Origin: Aricia agestis
Lineage: Eukaryota; Arthropoda; Insecta; Lepidoptera; Lycaenidae
DNA: 64,000 bases
NCBI RefSeq assembly: GCF_905147365.1
Contig: NC_056420.1
Coordinates: 1,436,001 to 1,500,000, forward strand
Reading direction: 5' to 3'
In this document: one piece after another, positions 29,001 to 36,600 of the stretch
Layout of the letters: each line of letters begins with the position of its first letter
Position numbering within the stretch: the stretch's first letter is position 1
The notes under the pieces: generated by a model
Databases searched by the model: none
What the model saw: only the letters and a program-made list of their open reading frames with translations
Told to the model about the DNA's origin: nothing
Program-made: the position numbers and the translations under genes

Positions 29001-31334
29001 AGGCGACAATAATTATAATTGGGAAGAGTTTGTTTGTTTGAACGCGCTAATCTCAGGATCTACTCGTCCGATTTGAAAAATTCTTTCAGTGTTAAACTGC
29101 ACATTTATGGAGGAAGGCTATAGGCTATATTTTATCGCACTAAGACTAATACGAGCGCGTTATAGCACGTGCTATAGCTCAGCGGTGTGCACACGCCCTA
29201 CAGTAAGACGTCGCCGAGGCTATGGGAAGTGTACTTATCCAATTTGCCCCTATTATGATTTATCGGTATCGGCTCTGACCTAGACCGTTATAACGCACCC
29301 GTGGAAACATTTTAACCCCCTACGAGTTATAGTTTCGGCGCGTATGTCTGTTTGAGGTATCGAAGCTTCTAAACGGATAAACAGATTTTGGTCTACAAGC
29401 CTTGAAGTACAAAGTAATGTTGGAGCCAGTAATTAAATGCAATTATACATACACTTTACTAATTTATACGTAACGTAACTTTAAGTTCTACTAGCAGCCT
29501 CAAGTCGCAACAGTTTTTAACCGACTTCCAAAAAGGAGGAGGTTATATTATGTCCGGCTGTGGATATCATTGAGATACTATACTTAATACTTTATCTATG
29601 GTGGATTTTTTTTTCATTAATTTTATAAATAATTTTTTCAAATTCAAGCACCTTTTTTCAGAGATTTAAAGTTTTTATAAGAATACGATAGACCCCCGTT
29701 AATCCGACATATAATAGACCATGTGGGATTAGCGAATTTGTCGGATTCTAGAGTACTGCATACATTTTTACACATTTGAACACCTTATAATTATAATCAT
29801 AAGGTTTTATCTCAACTTCAAATCATTTTCCTAAAGCTAAGTACTTATATCAGCGAGCTATAACCTTGAATAATTGTAAAAAAAAAATTACTTACCTAAA
29901 TAAAGATTGGCCAAAATAATGTTTATATGTACCATACTTAATTGGTTGATTGTGGTACTTATTTAAAACATTATTTTGGCCACTGGCTCACTGGTTAGTC
30001 ATAGATATGTCGGATTACAAGGGGCGCCAAACTAGCTAGGGGCCGGATTAGCGAGGGTTTACTTATGTGAATAGCCATGGATATCTAGTTTGTAATATGC
30101 ATATGACTACATGATGGCTTATCAGCTATTACAATAGCTGTGGGCACACACAAGATTGTTTTCAGATTCATATTGTGTAGCTTCCTGTGTGGCTTTGTAC
30201 AATTAAACCAACGTGTTGAAGTAGGTACATTTGCTTATCAGTATTGCGTCACATGTTCCTGTTGAGTACTTAACTCATTTCAGTGTCAATGCGGCTGGGC
30301 ATAATATGTTAAATTAGGGTTTCTCAAACTTTTTAGTTAAACTTCATATAGGTCGGGTTAGGAAAGGGTGTGAAGCTACGAATAATAAAAACTAAGGAAA
30401 AGTAACTCCGTCAAAAAGCATACTCCACAATACTTGCCAAAAAAGTGTACCCTAGGTACACATTTCAATACATTTGCAATATTTAGGTGACCTTGAGTGG
30501 TACTAGGCTGACGTTACATGACAGATCAAAAGGAACCAAATTTAAAACGGTAATAGTATAGGAGTTACGATTCCTTAGTTTTTATTATTCATAGGTGTGA
30601 AGTTTGGATATCTCGCCACCTATGTAGTTTGACTTTAGTACCAAGCCACTTAAAACTTATCTGCCAACTTACATAAAAGTAATAACTTCCATATCATTCT
30701 TAAATATTCCACCAAATTAATTATTAATGTAATAAAATAGACTGATAGCCCAGATATTCCTAAGCAAATAAAACGATTTTGATTTAATTTGAGTGTGAAA
30801 AATAAAAATCGATAAACAATCAGTTTGCAAATAATATTATTATAGGCTACTGTGTGCCAACTGTGCGGTCATAAAAAGTTGTCCCAGGCACTAATAATGG
30901 TATACACATATATATGAGCCTATAAAAATATAGAAGTATAATATGAGTAAACTTACTTGGAATCTTGTAGATGAGGGTTGATCCTTAAATCTGGAAGGCT
31001 TCTCTGTATCACGAAAACTGCTCTTCGTCACCGGAGATCTAGTCGCTTTGACATCACCGTTACTAGGTACCAGTAACTTCTCTTTTTCTGCTTCTTTGGT
31101 CTTAAACTGAAGGCCACTTTCTAAGTCCACATCGTGTTTAATCTCAGAAGGATATTGTATGTTCCCGTTGGTAGCGGCCATAGATTTTGCTGAACTTATC
31201 TTTCGGAAGCGTCCTATTATAACGTCTTCTTCGTCTTGAACCGGTAGATTCATCTTATCCGTCGAAATTTTTCTACCGCTATTTTCTGGGTTCACGGGAC
31301 TTAATTCGATATCTTTTTGTGGGGTAGCCATCAT
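2070..31334 (-). CDS. Ncc69: Na-K-2Cl cotransporter, SLC12 family (complete, 24 coding exons)
   Basis: Electroneutral Na+/K+/Cl- uptake carrier of the plasma membrane (NKCC type). Coding exons in transcript order: 30957-31334, 20161-20258, 19563-19677, 14148-14307, 13669-13764, 13006-13175, 11863-12055, 11312-11451, 9610-9783, 8948-9055, 8719-8842, 8307-8428, 7794-7929, 7344-7443, 6923-7034, 6539-6673, 5596-5702, 5176-5306, 4776-4838, 4447-4570, 4178-4299, 3430-3544, 2929-3077, 2070-2311. They sum to 3414 bases, with GT-AG junctions and matching phases throughout: 1137 aa, normal for NKCC. Residues 1-195 are a cytosolic tail with the regulatory-threonine segment HFTREALPRLDNYR. About 215-690 is the 12-helix carrier, including NIWGVMLFLRLSW, SRSLGPEFGGSIGLIF and FFPAATGILAGANISGDL. 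About 690-1137 is the cytosolic C-terminal domain, ending LLVRGNHAAVLTYYS. The start is a double ATG at 31329-31334. Assignment to NKCC rather than KCC rests on the TM1 and C-terminal motifs. The symbol follows the Drosophila orthologue and is inferred. Confidence 0.95.
2335..2634. mobile_element. hAT-like MITE with 8-bp target duplication
   Basis: The ends are inverted (caatggttcttaacc and ggttaagaaccactg) and the element is flanked on both sides by atttagat (2327-2334 and 2635-2642), the 8-bp duplication diagnostic of hAT transposition. It is 300 bp, non-coding, and sits 24 bp from the acceptor of the last cotransporter exon. Confidence 0.88.
3567..3716. mobile_element. MITE family A, copy 1 (ends agggtcaattcagacc)
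   Basis: An inverted-repeat element of about 150 bp whose arms match over most of their length (agggtcaattcagacc against ggtctaaattgaccct). It lies 23 bp upstream of the acceptor of coding exon 22. A related copy is at 19329-19482. Confidence 0.75.
5133..5157 (-). pseudogene. Fragment duplicate of cotransporter exon 18 start
   Basis: About 25 bases match the 5' end of coding exon 18 (5280-5308), including the AG acceptor: CAG then TAATGCCCTGGACGTG, against CAG then TAAAGCCCTGGACGTG. It lies about 20 bases beyond the donor of that exon, inside the next intron. It is too short to be a usable exon and is read as a micro-duplication relic. Confidence 0.55.
6112..6494. mobile_element. MITE family B, copy 1, with a second MITE inside
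   Basis: Ends are tacgaataataaaaactaag and its complement. The outer part matches 30377-30593 almost throughout, but this copy carries an extra 161 bp at 6230-6390 with its own inverted ends. It lies in the intron between exons 17 and 16. Confidence 0.85.
6230..6390. mobile_element. Nested MITE with 34-bp inverted ends
   Basis: Starts acggccgttcccaatattca and ends with its complement. It is absent from the sister copy of the host element at 30377-30593, which proves it is a later insertion. It has no coding capacity. Confidence 0.88.
9130..9260 (-). repeat. Dispersed repeat, inverted relative to 27530-27620
   Basis: Contains, in reverse orientation, the cagtattttcagag ... cctgggacaagattttaaat-like sequence seen at 27530-27610. 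It is probably part of a lepidopteran retroposon. Only a fragment is present. Confidence 0.55.
10033..10431. mobile_element. Foldback element, arms about 140 bp
   Basis: The left arm (10033-10176) and right arm (10291-10431) are nearly complementary, including ccgccaaaacaactttaaaa and caattattttagtcc-like blocks; a loop of about 115 bp separates them. It lies in the intron between exons 9 and 8. No target duplication was identified. Confidence 0.8.
10960..11130 (+). repeat. Retroposon 3' fragment with (CAGA)n tract
   Basis: Contains agatcaaaatcggtccaccc, a run of acagacagacagac-like units (11029-11088), then cttataacacccctc and gtcgggggttaaaa. This arrangement is common at the 3' side of lepidopteran LINE-derived repeats. 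No coding sequence. Confidence 0.5.
11729..11812 (-). pseudogene. Partial tandem duplicate of cotransporter exon 7 end
   Basis: This stretch is a diverged second copy of 11829-11915, which holds the 3' end of coding exon 7 and the start of its intron. On the minus strand it reads PKDDKEVAQEFVGFN against the real PKGDEEVAQGFVGFN, followed by a still GT-containing donor-like site at 11750-11749. The flank (gaggcaa, then gaaagagacag) is duplicated too, so the copy arose at the DNA level. It lacks the 5' part of the exon and any acceptor I can recognise, so I treat it as a non-functional relic. Confidence 0.8.
12097..12449 (-). mobile_element. SINE-like family S, copy 1
   Basis: On the minus strand: 5' acgtgggagagccatgcttc, conserved ggcccattcgtgccg block, a CCCTTCCC-rich variable middle, then ctgcagctcttctgatgctg, ccatcaggtgacccgtttgc and a terminal (A)n after cttatttcat. 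Non-coding. Further copies are at 22002, 26929, 28255, 42538, 49119 and 58040. It lies in the cotransporter intron between exons 7 and 6. Confidence 0.85.
13195..13410. repeat. Low-complexity GAT/AGT-rich tract
   Basis: Imperfect repetition of gatgatagtgat-like units for about 200 bp gives simultaneous open frames of Asp/Ser-rich or Ile/Val-rich composition on both strands. It is a simple-sequence expansion next to the acceptor side of coding exon 6, not a gene. Confidence 0.75.
13985..14145 (+). repeat. Degraded 'gacttccaaaaaagg' family repeat
   Basis: Shares acttccaaaaaagaaagagg, atgttcaacgataactccg and the gattttcgaaattctttttc block with 17783-18100. It ends just before the donor of coding exon 4. 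Confidence 0.6.
14360..16181. other. Cotransporter intron, mostly unclassified
   Basis: No exon recognised. 15519-15640 carries a repeat (accaccggttcgggaactaa, cccggcgagaag) that recurs at 51546-51680. The rest is AT-rich without clear structure. Confidence 0.5.
15519..15640 (+). repeat. 'accaccggttcgggaactaa' repeat, copy 1
   Basis: Shares a block of about 90 bases (cctaccaccggttcgggaac, taacccggcgagaa, aagaaactcgcacg) with 51546-51680. The block is ended by a small hairpin (ccacttatc, aaaagtggtt). Probably a retroposon 3' end. Confidence 0.6.
16182..16590. mobile_element. hAT-like MITE with 8-bp target duplication
   Basis: Ends tagggttatcatacgtccgg and gatggtaaccccta-type complement; flanked by atcacaag at 16174-16181 and 16591-16598. 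It is rich in tccggac palindromes near both ends, resembling subterminal transposase-binding repeats. 409 bp, no coding capacity. Confidence 0.87.
17005..17260 (+). repeat. GC-rich retroposon fragment
   Basis: Contains gggggggttttagtcggtaa, acctctgcggagggagtccg and gacatacccgag, sequence seen at the 3' side of lepidopteran LINE families. Its GC content contrasts with the flanking AT-rich intron. The reverse-strand open frames are incidental. Confidence 0.5.
17783..18100 (+). repeat. 'gacttccaaaaaagaggagg' family repeat, longer copy
   Basis: Includes the gaccgacttccaaaaaagag start, atgttcaacgattactcagc, gtggtgatctgatgatggga and gaggaatcgaggggactact blocks. The same blocks occur inverted at 58956-59338, and starts of the family occur at 20298, 24719 and 29515. 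An open frame of 79 codons inside is not conserved. Confidence 0.65.
18462..18930. mobile_element. Foldback element, arms about 135 bp
   Basis: The left arm (18462-18597) is complementary with several mismatches to the right arm (18790-18930), including taagacataggtatacgca, agataagaatgtactgagg and gtctagattctaaggtctag-like blocks. A unique loop of about 190 bp lies between them. Confidence 0.78.
19329..19482. mobile_element. MITE family A, copy 2
   Basis: Similar in layout and sequence to the 3567-3716 element: inverted ends gtcaattcaaaccgcaacgc, shared middle with aaatctgtcaattcagtac. It lies in the cotransporter intron between exons 4 and 3, about 80 bp from the exon 3 donor, and is more diverged. 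Confidence 0.65.
19882..20035. mobile_element. Compact foldback element (154 bp)
   Basis: Outer arms agtatagttttcacagagcc and their complement, inner arms ggtatatgccgcgtgtgaac and complement. Almost the whole element folds into one hairpin with one asymmetric bulge. It lies in the intron between cotransporter exons 3 and 2, 126 bp from exon 2. Confidence 0.85.
20341..22000. other. Intron of Ncc69, nothing coding recognised
   Basis: AT-rich. The segment at 20340-20480 (ttattcataaaatgttttac, gttggcgataatttc) looks like a decayed retroposon tail, and 21110-21160 resembles a decayed hAT end. No exon or RNA gene supported. Confidence 0.45.
22002..22319 (-). mobile_element. SINE-like family S, copy 2
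   Basis: Same organisation as copy 1, poly(A) end at the low coordinate, 5' acgtggaagagccatgcttc end at 22319. Its 5' end abuts the 167-bp-arm element starting at 22321. Confidence 0.85.
22321..22988. mobile_element. Transposon-like element with perfect 167-bp inverted arms
   Basis: Left arm 22321-22487 and right arm 22822-22988 are, as read, exact reverse complements (ends tatatgtcgcagggaaaaga). The 334-bp centre includes, from 22554, a piece of a different TTAA-type element also present at 28018-28835, missing that element's right end. No transposase frame. Flanking TA/TATATA is consistent with TA-targeted insertion. Confidence 0.9.
23320..23500 (-). repeat. LINE 3'-type fragment with (CAGA)n
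   Basis: Contains ggataaaaagtatcctgtgt, cctttcctggaactcaaag and gacaggcagacagacagac. Related sequence appears at 35410-35580 and in part at 26600-26790. Typical RTE-linked lepidopteran repeat; no gene. Confidence 0.5.
23785..23880. repeat. Short perfect hairpin
   Basis: agtatactctagatctctcacc, within about 23831-23868, is followed closely by its complement (ggtggtgagagatctagagta). Isolated foldback of under 50 bp. Confidence 0.6.
24053..24194. repeat. Perfect palindrome, 69-bp arms, 4-base centre
   Basis: 24053-24121 and 24126-24194 are exact reverse complements around gtag. Each arm encodes the same peptide on opposite strands, because the sequence is a piece of a retroposon-like coding region turned back on itself. 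The flanks differ (ggtagcggtagcga against cctacccaaacttgg). Confidence 0.9.
24290..24339. repeat. Perfect hairpin, 19-bp arms
   Basis: actcgtagaatttagtaca and its complement, with a 12-base loop. It is 95 bp from the larger palindrome at 24053-24194. Confidence 0.75.
24380..24655 (+). pseudogene. RTE-type LINE, C-terminal end of reverse transcriptase
   Basis: The 3' end of an RTE-like open frame: GVGRPPTMWDDDLRLVAG followed by SWRSLTEAYVQQWTVIG and a stop. It then ends in a (gat)n tail at about 24637-24655, the usual RTE terminus. Strongly 5' truncated. The same C-terminal signature is at 54837-54912, and an inverted tail is at 57716-57770. Confidence 0.82.
25164..25207. repeat. Short hairpin, about 21-bp arms
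   Basis: gaatgattattctgatattt followed by its complement with about 2-3 loop bases. Isolated in the first cotransporter intron. Confidence 0.65.
25208..26580. other. Intron sequence, no feature recognised
   Basis: AT-rich intron of the cotransporter gene. Short open frames on both strands near 26331-26567 overlap each other and look fortuitous. No repeat family was recognised. Confidence 0.45.
26929..27277 (+). mobile_element. SINE-like family S, copy 3
   Basis: Starts cgtgggagagccatgcttcg and ends cccttatttcat plus (A)n. The variable CCCTTCCC middle differs in length from other copies. It lies in the first cotransporter intron, antisense to that gene. Confidence 0.85.
27520..27835 (+). repeat. 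Retroposon fragment with gtttcctcacaatgttttcc motif
   Basis: Carries ggtttcctcacaatgttttc and ttcaccgtacgagca, sequences typical of abundant lepidopteran retroposon 3' regions, and shares its first 90 bases with an inverted copy at 9130-9260. Its open frames overlap one another and show no domain. Confidence 0.5.
28018..28835. mobile_element. TTAA-flanked element interrupted by a SINE
   Basis: Ends gggggcgactaac and gttagtcgccctc are inverted repeats bordered by TTAA (28014-28017 and 28836-28839), as for piggyBac-type non-autonomous elements. The SINE-like copy at about 28255-28600 splits a block that is continuous at 22741-22800 (accgtgcatt, actaagttaatatttt). No transposase. Confidence 0.85.
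28255..28600 (+). mobile_element. SINE-like family S, copy 4 (nested)
   Basis: A full-length copy with the usual 5' cgtgggagagccatgcttcg and a poly(A)-rich end. It is inserted in the TTAA element; the uninterrupted block at 22741-22800 is the empty site. A short attgaa appears on both sides, a possible partial target duplication. Confidence 0.87.
29690..30061. mobile_element. Pogo/Tigger-like non-autonomous element
   Basis: tagacccccgttaatccgac at the left and ggattagcgagggttta at the right, plus repeated gtcggattan motifs just inside, match the end structure of pogo-type elements (subterminal cgttaatccg boxes). It contains an internal hairpin (gccaaaataatgtttatatg, 29908-29985). No transposase. 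Confidence 0.6.
30377..30593. mobile_element. MITE family B, copy 2 (uninterrupted)
   Basis: The same ends and body as 6112-6494 but without the nested element, so it is the empty-site reference. It lies in the first cotransporter intron. A stray end of the family (tacgaataataaaaactag) also occurs at 51485. Confidence 0.85.
30957..31334 (-). CDS. Ncc69: Cotransporter coding exon 1 (cytosolic N-terminal tail)
   Basis: This exon encodes residues 1-126, a hydrophilic Ser/Lys/Glu-rich tail without membrane segments. It ends in phase 0 after ...STRFQ at a GTAAGT donor. Three RF dipeptides occur (GRFRK, SRFKD, TRFQ). RFxV/I is the known docking motif for SPAK/OSR1 (Fray) kinases on NKCCs, but none of the three reads RFxV/I in the spliced product. 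The next exon I can identify is 10.7 kb away, so an undetected small exon between them is possible. Confidence 0.85.
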
Positions 31335-32242
31335 TGACTTGTAACTTCGATCAGCAAAATAAAGTGCTTAATTCAGAAAACGCATTCTATAGGACTCTAA
31401 AAAATGCTGCATTTCATTACTTTAATAACCTCATCATAAATCAACAATTGCGAATTAAGATCTTCAAATCGGATTAAATATTAAAGCGATTTAAATACTG
31501 AGAGCATTTAATTTGTCAGTATGAACGAAAATTTTAATTTATATCTAAACTTTCGTAAATAAATACGATAAAATTGTAGATAAGACCACCTTCACAGAAT
31601 GCCTGAAATTAACTGACAGGTGGCAGGTGCTGACAGCCGTTCACAAGTGAATGGTGACAACTGACATTTATGACAAGTAAGACCAAAGATAAAGACAATG
31701 TCAATGTCAGATGTCAAAGATGAGTCAATGCCGCTTGGGGGCGTTGGGGCTTCATGAATGACATGAATGAAAAATGTCATTTTTCAGTTTTCATTTTTTA
31801 CATAGATAAAGTATTATAGTATCTCAATTCCAATGGATTTTCATTTATATTTTTTAATTTTATTTTTAACAATCTTAACTAGATGGCGTAAGGATAAACA
31901 CTTCTAGATTTTCTATTGGTTCTTCACCGATCTGAAATTATCTGCAGGATGGGTTGTGTTTCCAAAAAAATATCAGTGTACTGTCAAGTGTGACAAATCA
32001 TTTGTTAATTTTATTAATATTTTATAAACCTAAGCGATCATTGGCCTAAGTGATTAGGCCAGTATACTGGTAATAGTTTAGGAACACGCTGACATAATAA
32101 AAATTTGTCAAACTGAAAACTGACAACTGAAAGCATACAGAAAGAGTTATGGCGGCCATAAACCATTGACATTAGTCGTGTTCGTTTCGTTTTTCAATGC
32201 AAACATTGTGCATGCGCAAATTACGCGGGGTATATATACCCC

Positions 32243-33188
32243 GCGTTCCAGATGACGTTAGAAACGCTCACGCTCAAGACCGTAGTTTTTCCCGTTCCAC
32301 TAGCATGTGAGCGTCAGTGATACAAACCCAAGTGGAACAGATTATGGAGCGTTTTGAGCGTTTTGAGAAAAGTTTAAAAAAAGAACTAAGTTTTTTTTTT
32401 ATACATAGGTACATTGAACCGAACTTGGATATTACGATCCTTTTCTTCAAGTCGCAAATAAAAGTAATTTTATTGTTTATAGTTACATTTATTTTACAAA
32501 TAAAATACATAATATTATATTTGTTTCGTTTTTAGTATGACATTTTTTTAATTAAGTAATCATATTTTAATATAGTTAAACTTTTATTATATTTGAGTTT
32601 TCACATTGAATCATATTTCAAATAACAAAACCACATACTTACTTTGAATATTGACTATTACCACAATAATATTGTGGTTACTATTACCACAACTAACCTA
32701 ACCTAACGTTTATATGTATATTATACATATAAACGATAGGTTATATTTTTATTAATATACCGCCTAATGCTTAGTCAAGTACAATCAACAGGTATAGGAG
32801 AGATGAAAATTAGTATTAATTATTACATTTTATAAGAAATCATTTGACCTTTCATTTAAAACAATTTATTTTTCAATCAAAATATTTCATAAAATGTTAT
32901 TTAATTAAAATATTATTCGTAATGAAATAATATAAAGTTTTTTGTCTCTATTCTCTCCTGAAAACTTTTCGAACATGGCTTTCGCGATATAGTTACGTTA
33001 AAATTAAAAAAAAAAACTAGAACGCCACTTTGACCCATCTTCGTCAAGACTCAAGGGTCGTTTTGAGCGATAATGATGACGTCATGAGTGACGTCATAGC
33101 CGCGATCAAAACGACCCCGGTCGCCAAAGGGAACGGCAGAAGGGGACGTTTTGAGCGTTTTGGTCAAAATTAACGTCATCTGGAACGC
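32243..33188. mobile_element. Inverted-repeat element in the divergent promoter
   Basis: gcgttccagatgacgtta (32243-32260) is exactly complementary to taacgtcatctggaacgc (33171-33188), with further gaacgg/cgctcaag-type similarity inside. The interior is AT-rich, has a perfect hairpin near 32708-32736 (gtttatatgtatattatac), and carries two TGACGTCA sites at 33077 and 33089. 946 bp, no transposase frame. Confidence 0.8.
33077..33096. promoter_or_regulatory. Two perfect CRE palindromes, 4 bases apart
   Basis: TGACGTCA at 33077-33084 and again at 33089-33096, the full consensus for CREB/ATF-type bZIP factors. They lie in the shared upstream region of the cotransporter and arrestin genes, inside the inverted-repeat element. 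Function is inferred only from the motif and position. Confidence 0.5.
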
Positions 33189-33313
33189 AGCCATACTGTT
33201 GCATATGTTTATGACAATCAAGTCGTACCAAATGCATTAATCAATGTCAATGTCATTATCGAGGTCAAAACAGTCTGAATGCTACATAGAGCAAAGTCCT
33301 TTAAGCCACTCTG

Positions 33314-33536
33314 ATGGCGGCTCTCGACATAGGCGAACGCGTTGGCCAACTGGGCGCGTTGGCCAATTGGGCCAACGCGTCTGCAGACGCGTTGGCCCAA
33401 TGTGTAGAACGGGCGTTCGCGCGTTGGCCGTAGGTATTTAGACGTTGGCCAACGCGCGAACGCCCGTTCTACACATTGGGCCAACGCGTCTGCAGACGCG
33501 TTGGCCAACGCGTTCGCCTATGTCGAGAGCCGCCAT
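33314..33536. mobile_element. GC-rich foldback MITE next to the arrestin promoter
   Basis: Outer arms atggcggctctcgacatagg (33314) and its complement ending at 33536, 36 bases exact. Inside, repeated acgcgttggcc / ggccaacgcgt units build nearly full-length inverted arms around a 14-base centre near 33438. The left arm has about 27 extra bases. An extra copy of the terminal tgtcgagagccgccata follows at 33537-33554. Confidence 0.88.
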
Positions 33537-33698
33537 ATGTCGAGAGCCGCCATATCATTGGCAACTCACCGAGGCGGCCATTTTTAAAAGAAGAAGAAGA
33601 AGAAATCGGCAATTGTCAATTGTCAAATTTGCACGGTGCACAGCGGTTGGGGAATTTGGGATTATTTTTAGTGCTTTTCTATTAAGTAAATACCCAAA

Positions 33699-36600
33699 AT
33701 GGGGTTTGAAGATGGTGAAATAAGCTTAGACAGCCCAACCGGGTCTTATTATGCTGGCTCAACAATATACGGCAAGCTTATTTTCCATGAAAATAATGTT
33801 CAACAATTTCGCGGTACGTACAAATTAAAGAACACGCCCTGTGGGCTACATAACTGAATATTCGACAGTAGTTTTAACGATGGCCTTGTAGGATAACAAT
33901 AAGTCGTTGTATAGTTATAATTTTTTGCAAACTGAAATTGAACTCACTCATGTTGTGAATACCTTGGTACTTTTGTTAATCATTTATTATTTTTTATTTA
34001 ATTATGGTGCCACACAGACCCTGACAAAGGGTTCTTATTAGCCTGTAACTGACCCAATGATTGCCACCACGATTGGGTCAGTAATCATAAATAAATATGG
34101 CTTTATACTTTTGAAATTGCCTGTATTAGTCTTATGTTGTAACAGCCACATACCATAGAAATGAAGTTGCAACTTTTGTCAATCACTGATCCTTATTATT
34201 TTTTATTTAACTATGGCGCCACACAGACCCTGACAAAAGCTCCTGTAACTGACCCAATGATTGCCATCACAATTGCGTCAGTAATCATAAATAAATATGG
34301 CTAATACTACTTTTGAAATTACTAGTGATGGGACTCGAATCACATTTGATTCGAATGATTCGAATCATGACATTTATATCTCGATTTGAGTCAGTTTTTA
34401 AATTGGTTCGAACATAATTTGATTCGAATTGTCGAGTTGATTCGAATCCACGAGCTGATTCGAATTCACGAGCTGATTCGATTCCATGAGCTGATTTGAA
34501 TCACGTCAATGCAACGCCCTGCAAAAGATTAGTATGAGTATAGCTATCTATCTTTAACTGAAGATACGTTATTGAAAATGGCCATAAGGAGCTTTCCGCA
34601 CTCGCTGGCTACACATGATATAGTTCCCAGCAGTGGAATAAGAGAAATAGCTTATGTCCTTTCCAAAGGTCTATACTAACTCCTATCGAAAATGATTCGA
34701 AAACGAAAGCGTAGCAGACACAGACAAAATGATAAATGGACAGCTTTATTTCGTTGTAGTTATGTCTTTCTGTATGATTATTGATTTCAATCGTGATTCG
34801 AATCAAAGATTTGATTCGAATCAACAGTCTATTCGAATCAAAGGTTGATTCGAATCACGATTCGATTATTTTCGTGGTGATTCGAATTCTCAATTTTGAT
34901 TCAAATCCCATCACTAGAAATTACCTGTATTAGTCTATGTTGTAACAGCCACATACCATAGAAATGAAGTTGTATGAGTAACATATCAAACAGTATTTTC
35001 TTTATTACTTTGATTTGAATTTTTTTGAATTTGAAGATTTTTACCTGTCTATGGTCAAGCTATCCTTTGGGATGATAAAAATGTTGGCAGTCTTATGTAT
35101 CTTGTATGTCCCAGACTCCCAGTATAGTGCCAAATCTACAGATTTGATTTTCCTGTTGAAGTTTTCCTGAGGTGTTCTATGACTTGTTTCACTTGTTACT
35201 TACTTTAAATATTACATTTCAGGCTTATACGTAAAGTTTAAGGGCTACTGTAAGGTACACTGGACAACGACTCACACAAGGACTGTAGATGGGGAGAGGA
35301 GAACCCACCATGAGACTCACGAGTCAGAAGAAGAATATGTTCACCTAAAAGTTTATCTTCTCGGTGGTGAAAGTGGTAAGTTGACACACTAATCCACCTA
35401 ATGTTATAATATAAAGTCTATCTGTCTGTCTGTTACCTTTTCACACCCAAAACCACTGGCAATTTTTATGGGTATGGAGATATTTTGACACCCAGGAAAG
35501 GACTTAGGATACTTTTTATCCCGAAAAAAGGTATGGTTTCCGCGCGAACCAGTTTTGGCGCAACGGAGTTGCAGGCGTCATCTAGAAGTAGTAGTAGACT
35601 GTAGTAGTGTGAATTGATAGTGTTAGGTCCTTGATGGAATACCGCCTATTTTTATAAGATTCTGTGCCTCAACTCTAGCATTGCCATTATCAATTATTTA
35701 CAATAAGTCTTTAGGTGAAGGCTGCTTTCCTTCCTTATGGAAAATAGCATGTATCACACCAATTTACAAGGTCTGATGTCACAAATTATCGACCGATTAG
35801 CATACTCAGTTGGTTTTCCAGGATTTTTGAAGGTTTTGTACACGAACATATCTTTAGCTCTGTCAAATGTAGTCTCAATCCCAGACAGCATGGATTTGTA
35901 TCAAATAAATTTACTAATACAAATTTACTTACGTACACGACATTTATCTGTAATTCCTTTAACGAAAATATGCAGACTGATTCAATTTATATTGATTTTT
36001 TCAAAAGCCTTTGATAGAGTAAACCATGATATACTACTTGAAAAGGCTCAACATTTGGGTATTCATGGTAATCTCCTACGTTGGTTATCATCTTATCTTC
36101 GCAATAGAACGCAACTGGTGGCCTTAAGAGGTTTTGACTCGATACCTATTGCAGTGACATCTGGAGTACCTAAAGGATCCAATCTTGGTCCCCTGTTGTT
36201 TCTTTTGTTTATTAATGATCTGCTTTATATTATAGTTAGTGAATGTTTGGCATATGCTGATGATATAAAAATTTATCGACGCATCAAGTGTGTAAATGAT
36301 TGTTTGGCCTTACAGAAAGATATCAACTCTGTCGTTCATTTGTGTAAAAAAATCACATGTCACTAAATATAAAAAAATGCAATTTGATATCATTCACCAA
36401 AAGTAAAAAGGCTTTAACGTATAATTATGAAATTGATGACACCTCAATAACACGTACTAAAGTAGTGTGTGACATAGGAGTCATGTTTGATTCGGATATG
36501 TCCTTTAGACACCATTATGACATCATATGCAGTAGAGCAAATAAAATGCTTTCATTTATTACCCGAACTGCCAGACTGTTCAAAAGTACTGAAACATGGA

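Larger units (their letters stand above)
31335..33698. promoter_or_regulatory. Divergent promoter region between Ncc69 and the arrestin gene
   Basis: The two start codons are 2364 bp apart and point away from each other, so this stretch should hold both promoters and 5' UTRs. Seen here: dense TGACA/TGTCA pentamers next to both genes (31610-31790, 32090-32150 and 33600-33630); a 946-bp inverted-repeat element (32243-33188) carrying two perfect CRE palindromes; and a GC-rich foldback element (33314-33536) ending 162 bp before the arrestin ATG. No clear TATA box was identified for either gene. Confidence 0.6.

Noticed and set aside
33218..33508. Ala/Arg-rich frame on the minus strand next to the arrestin gene
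   Set aside because: It lies in the repeated acgcgttggcc units of a foldback element and has no family similarity.
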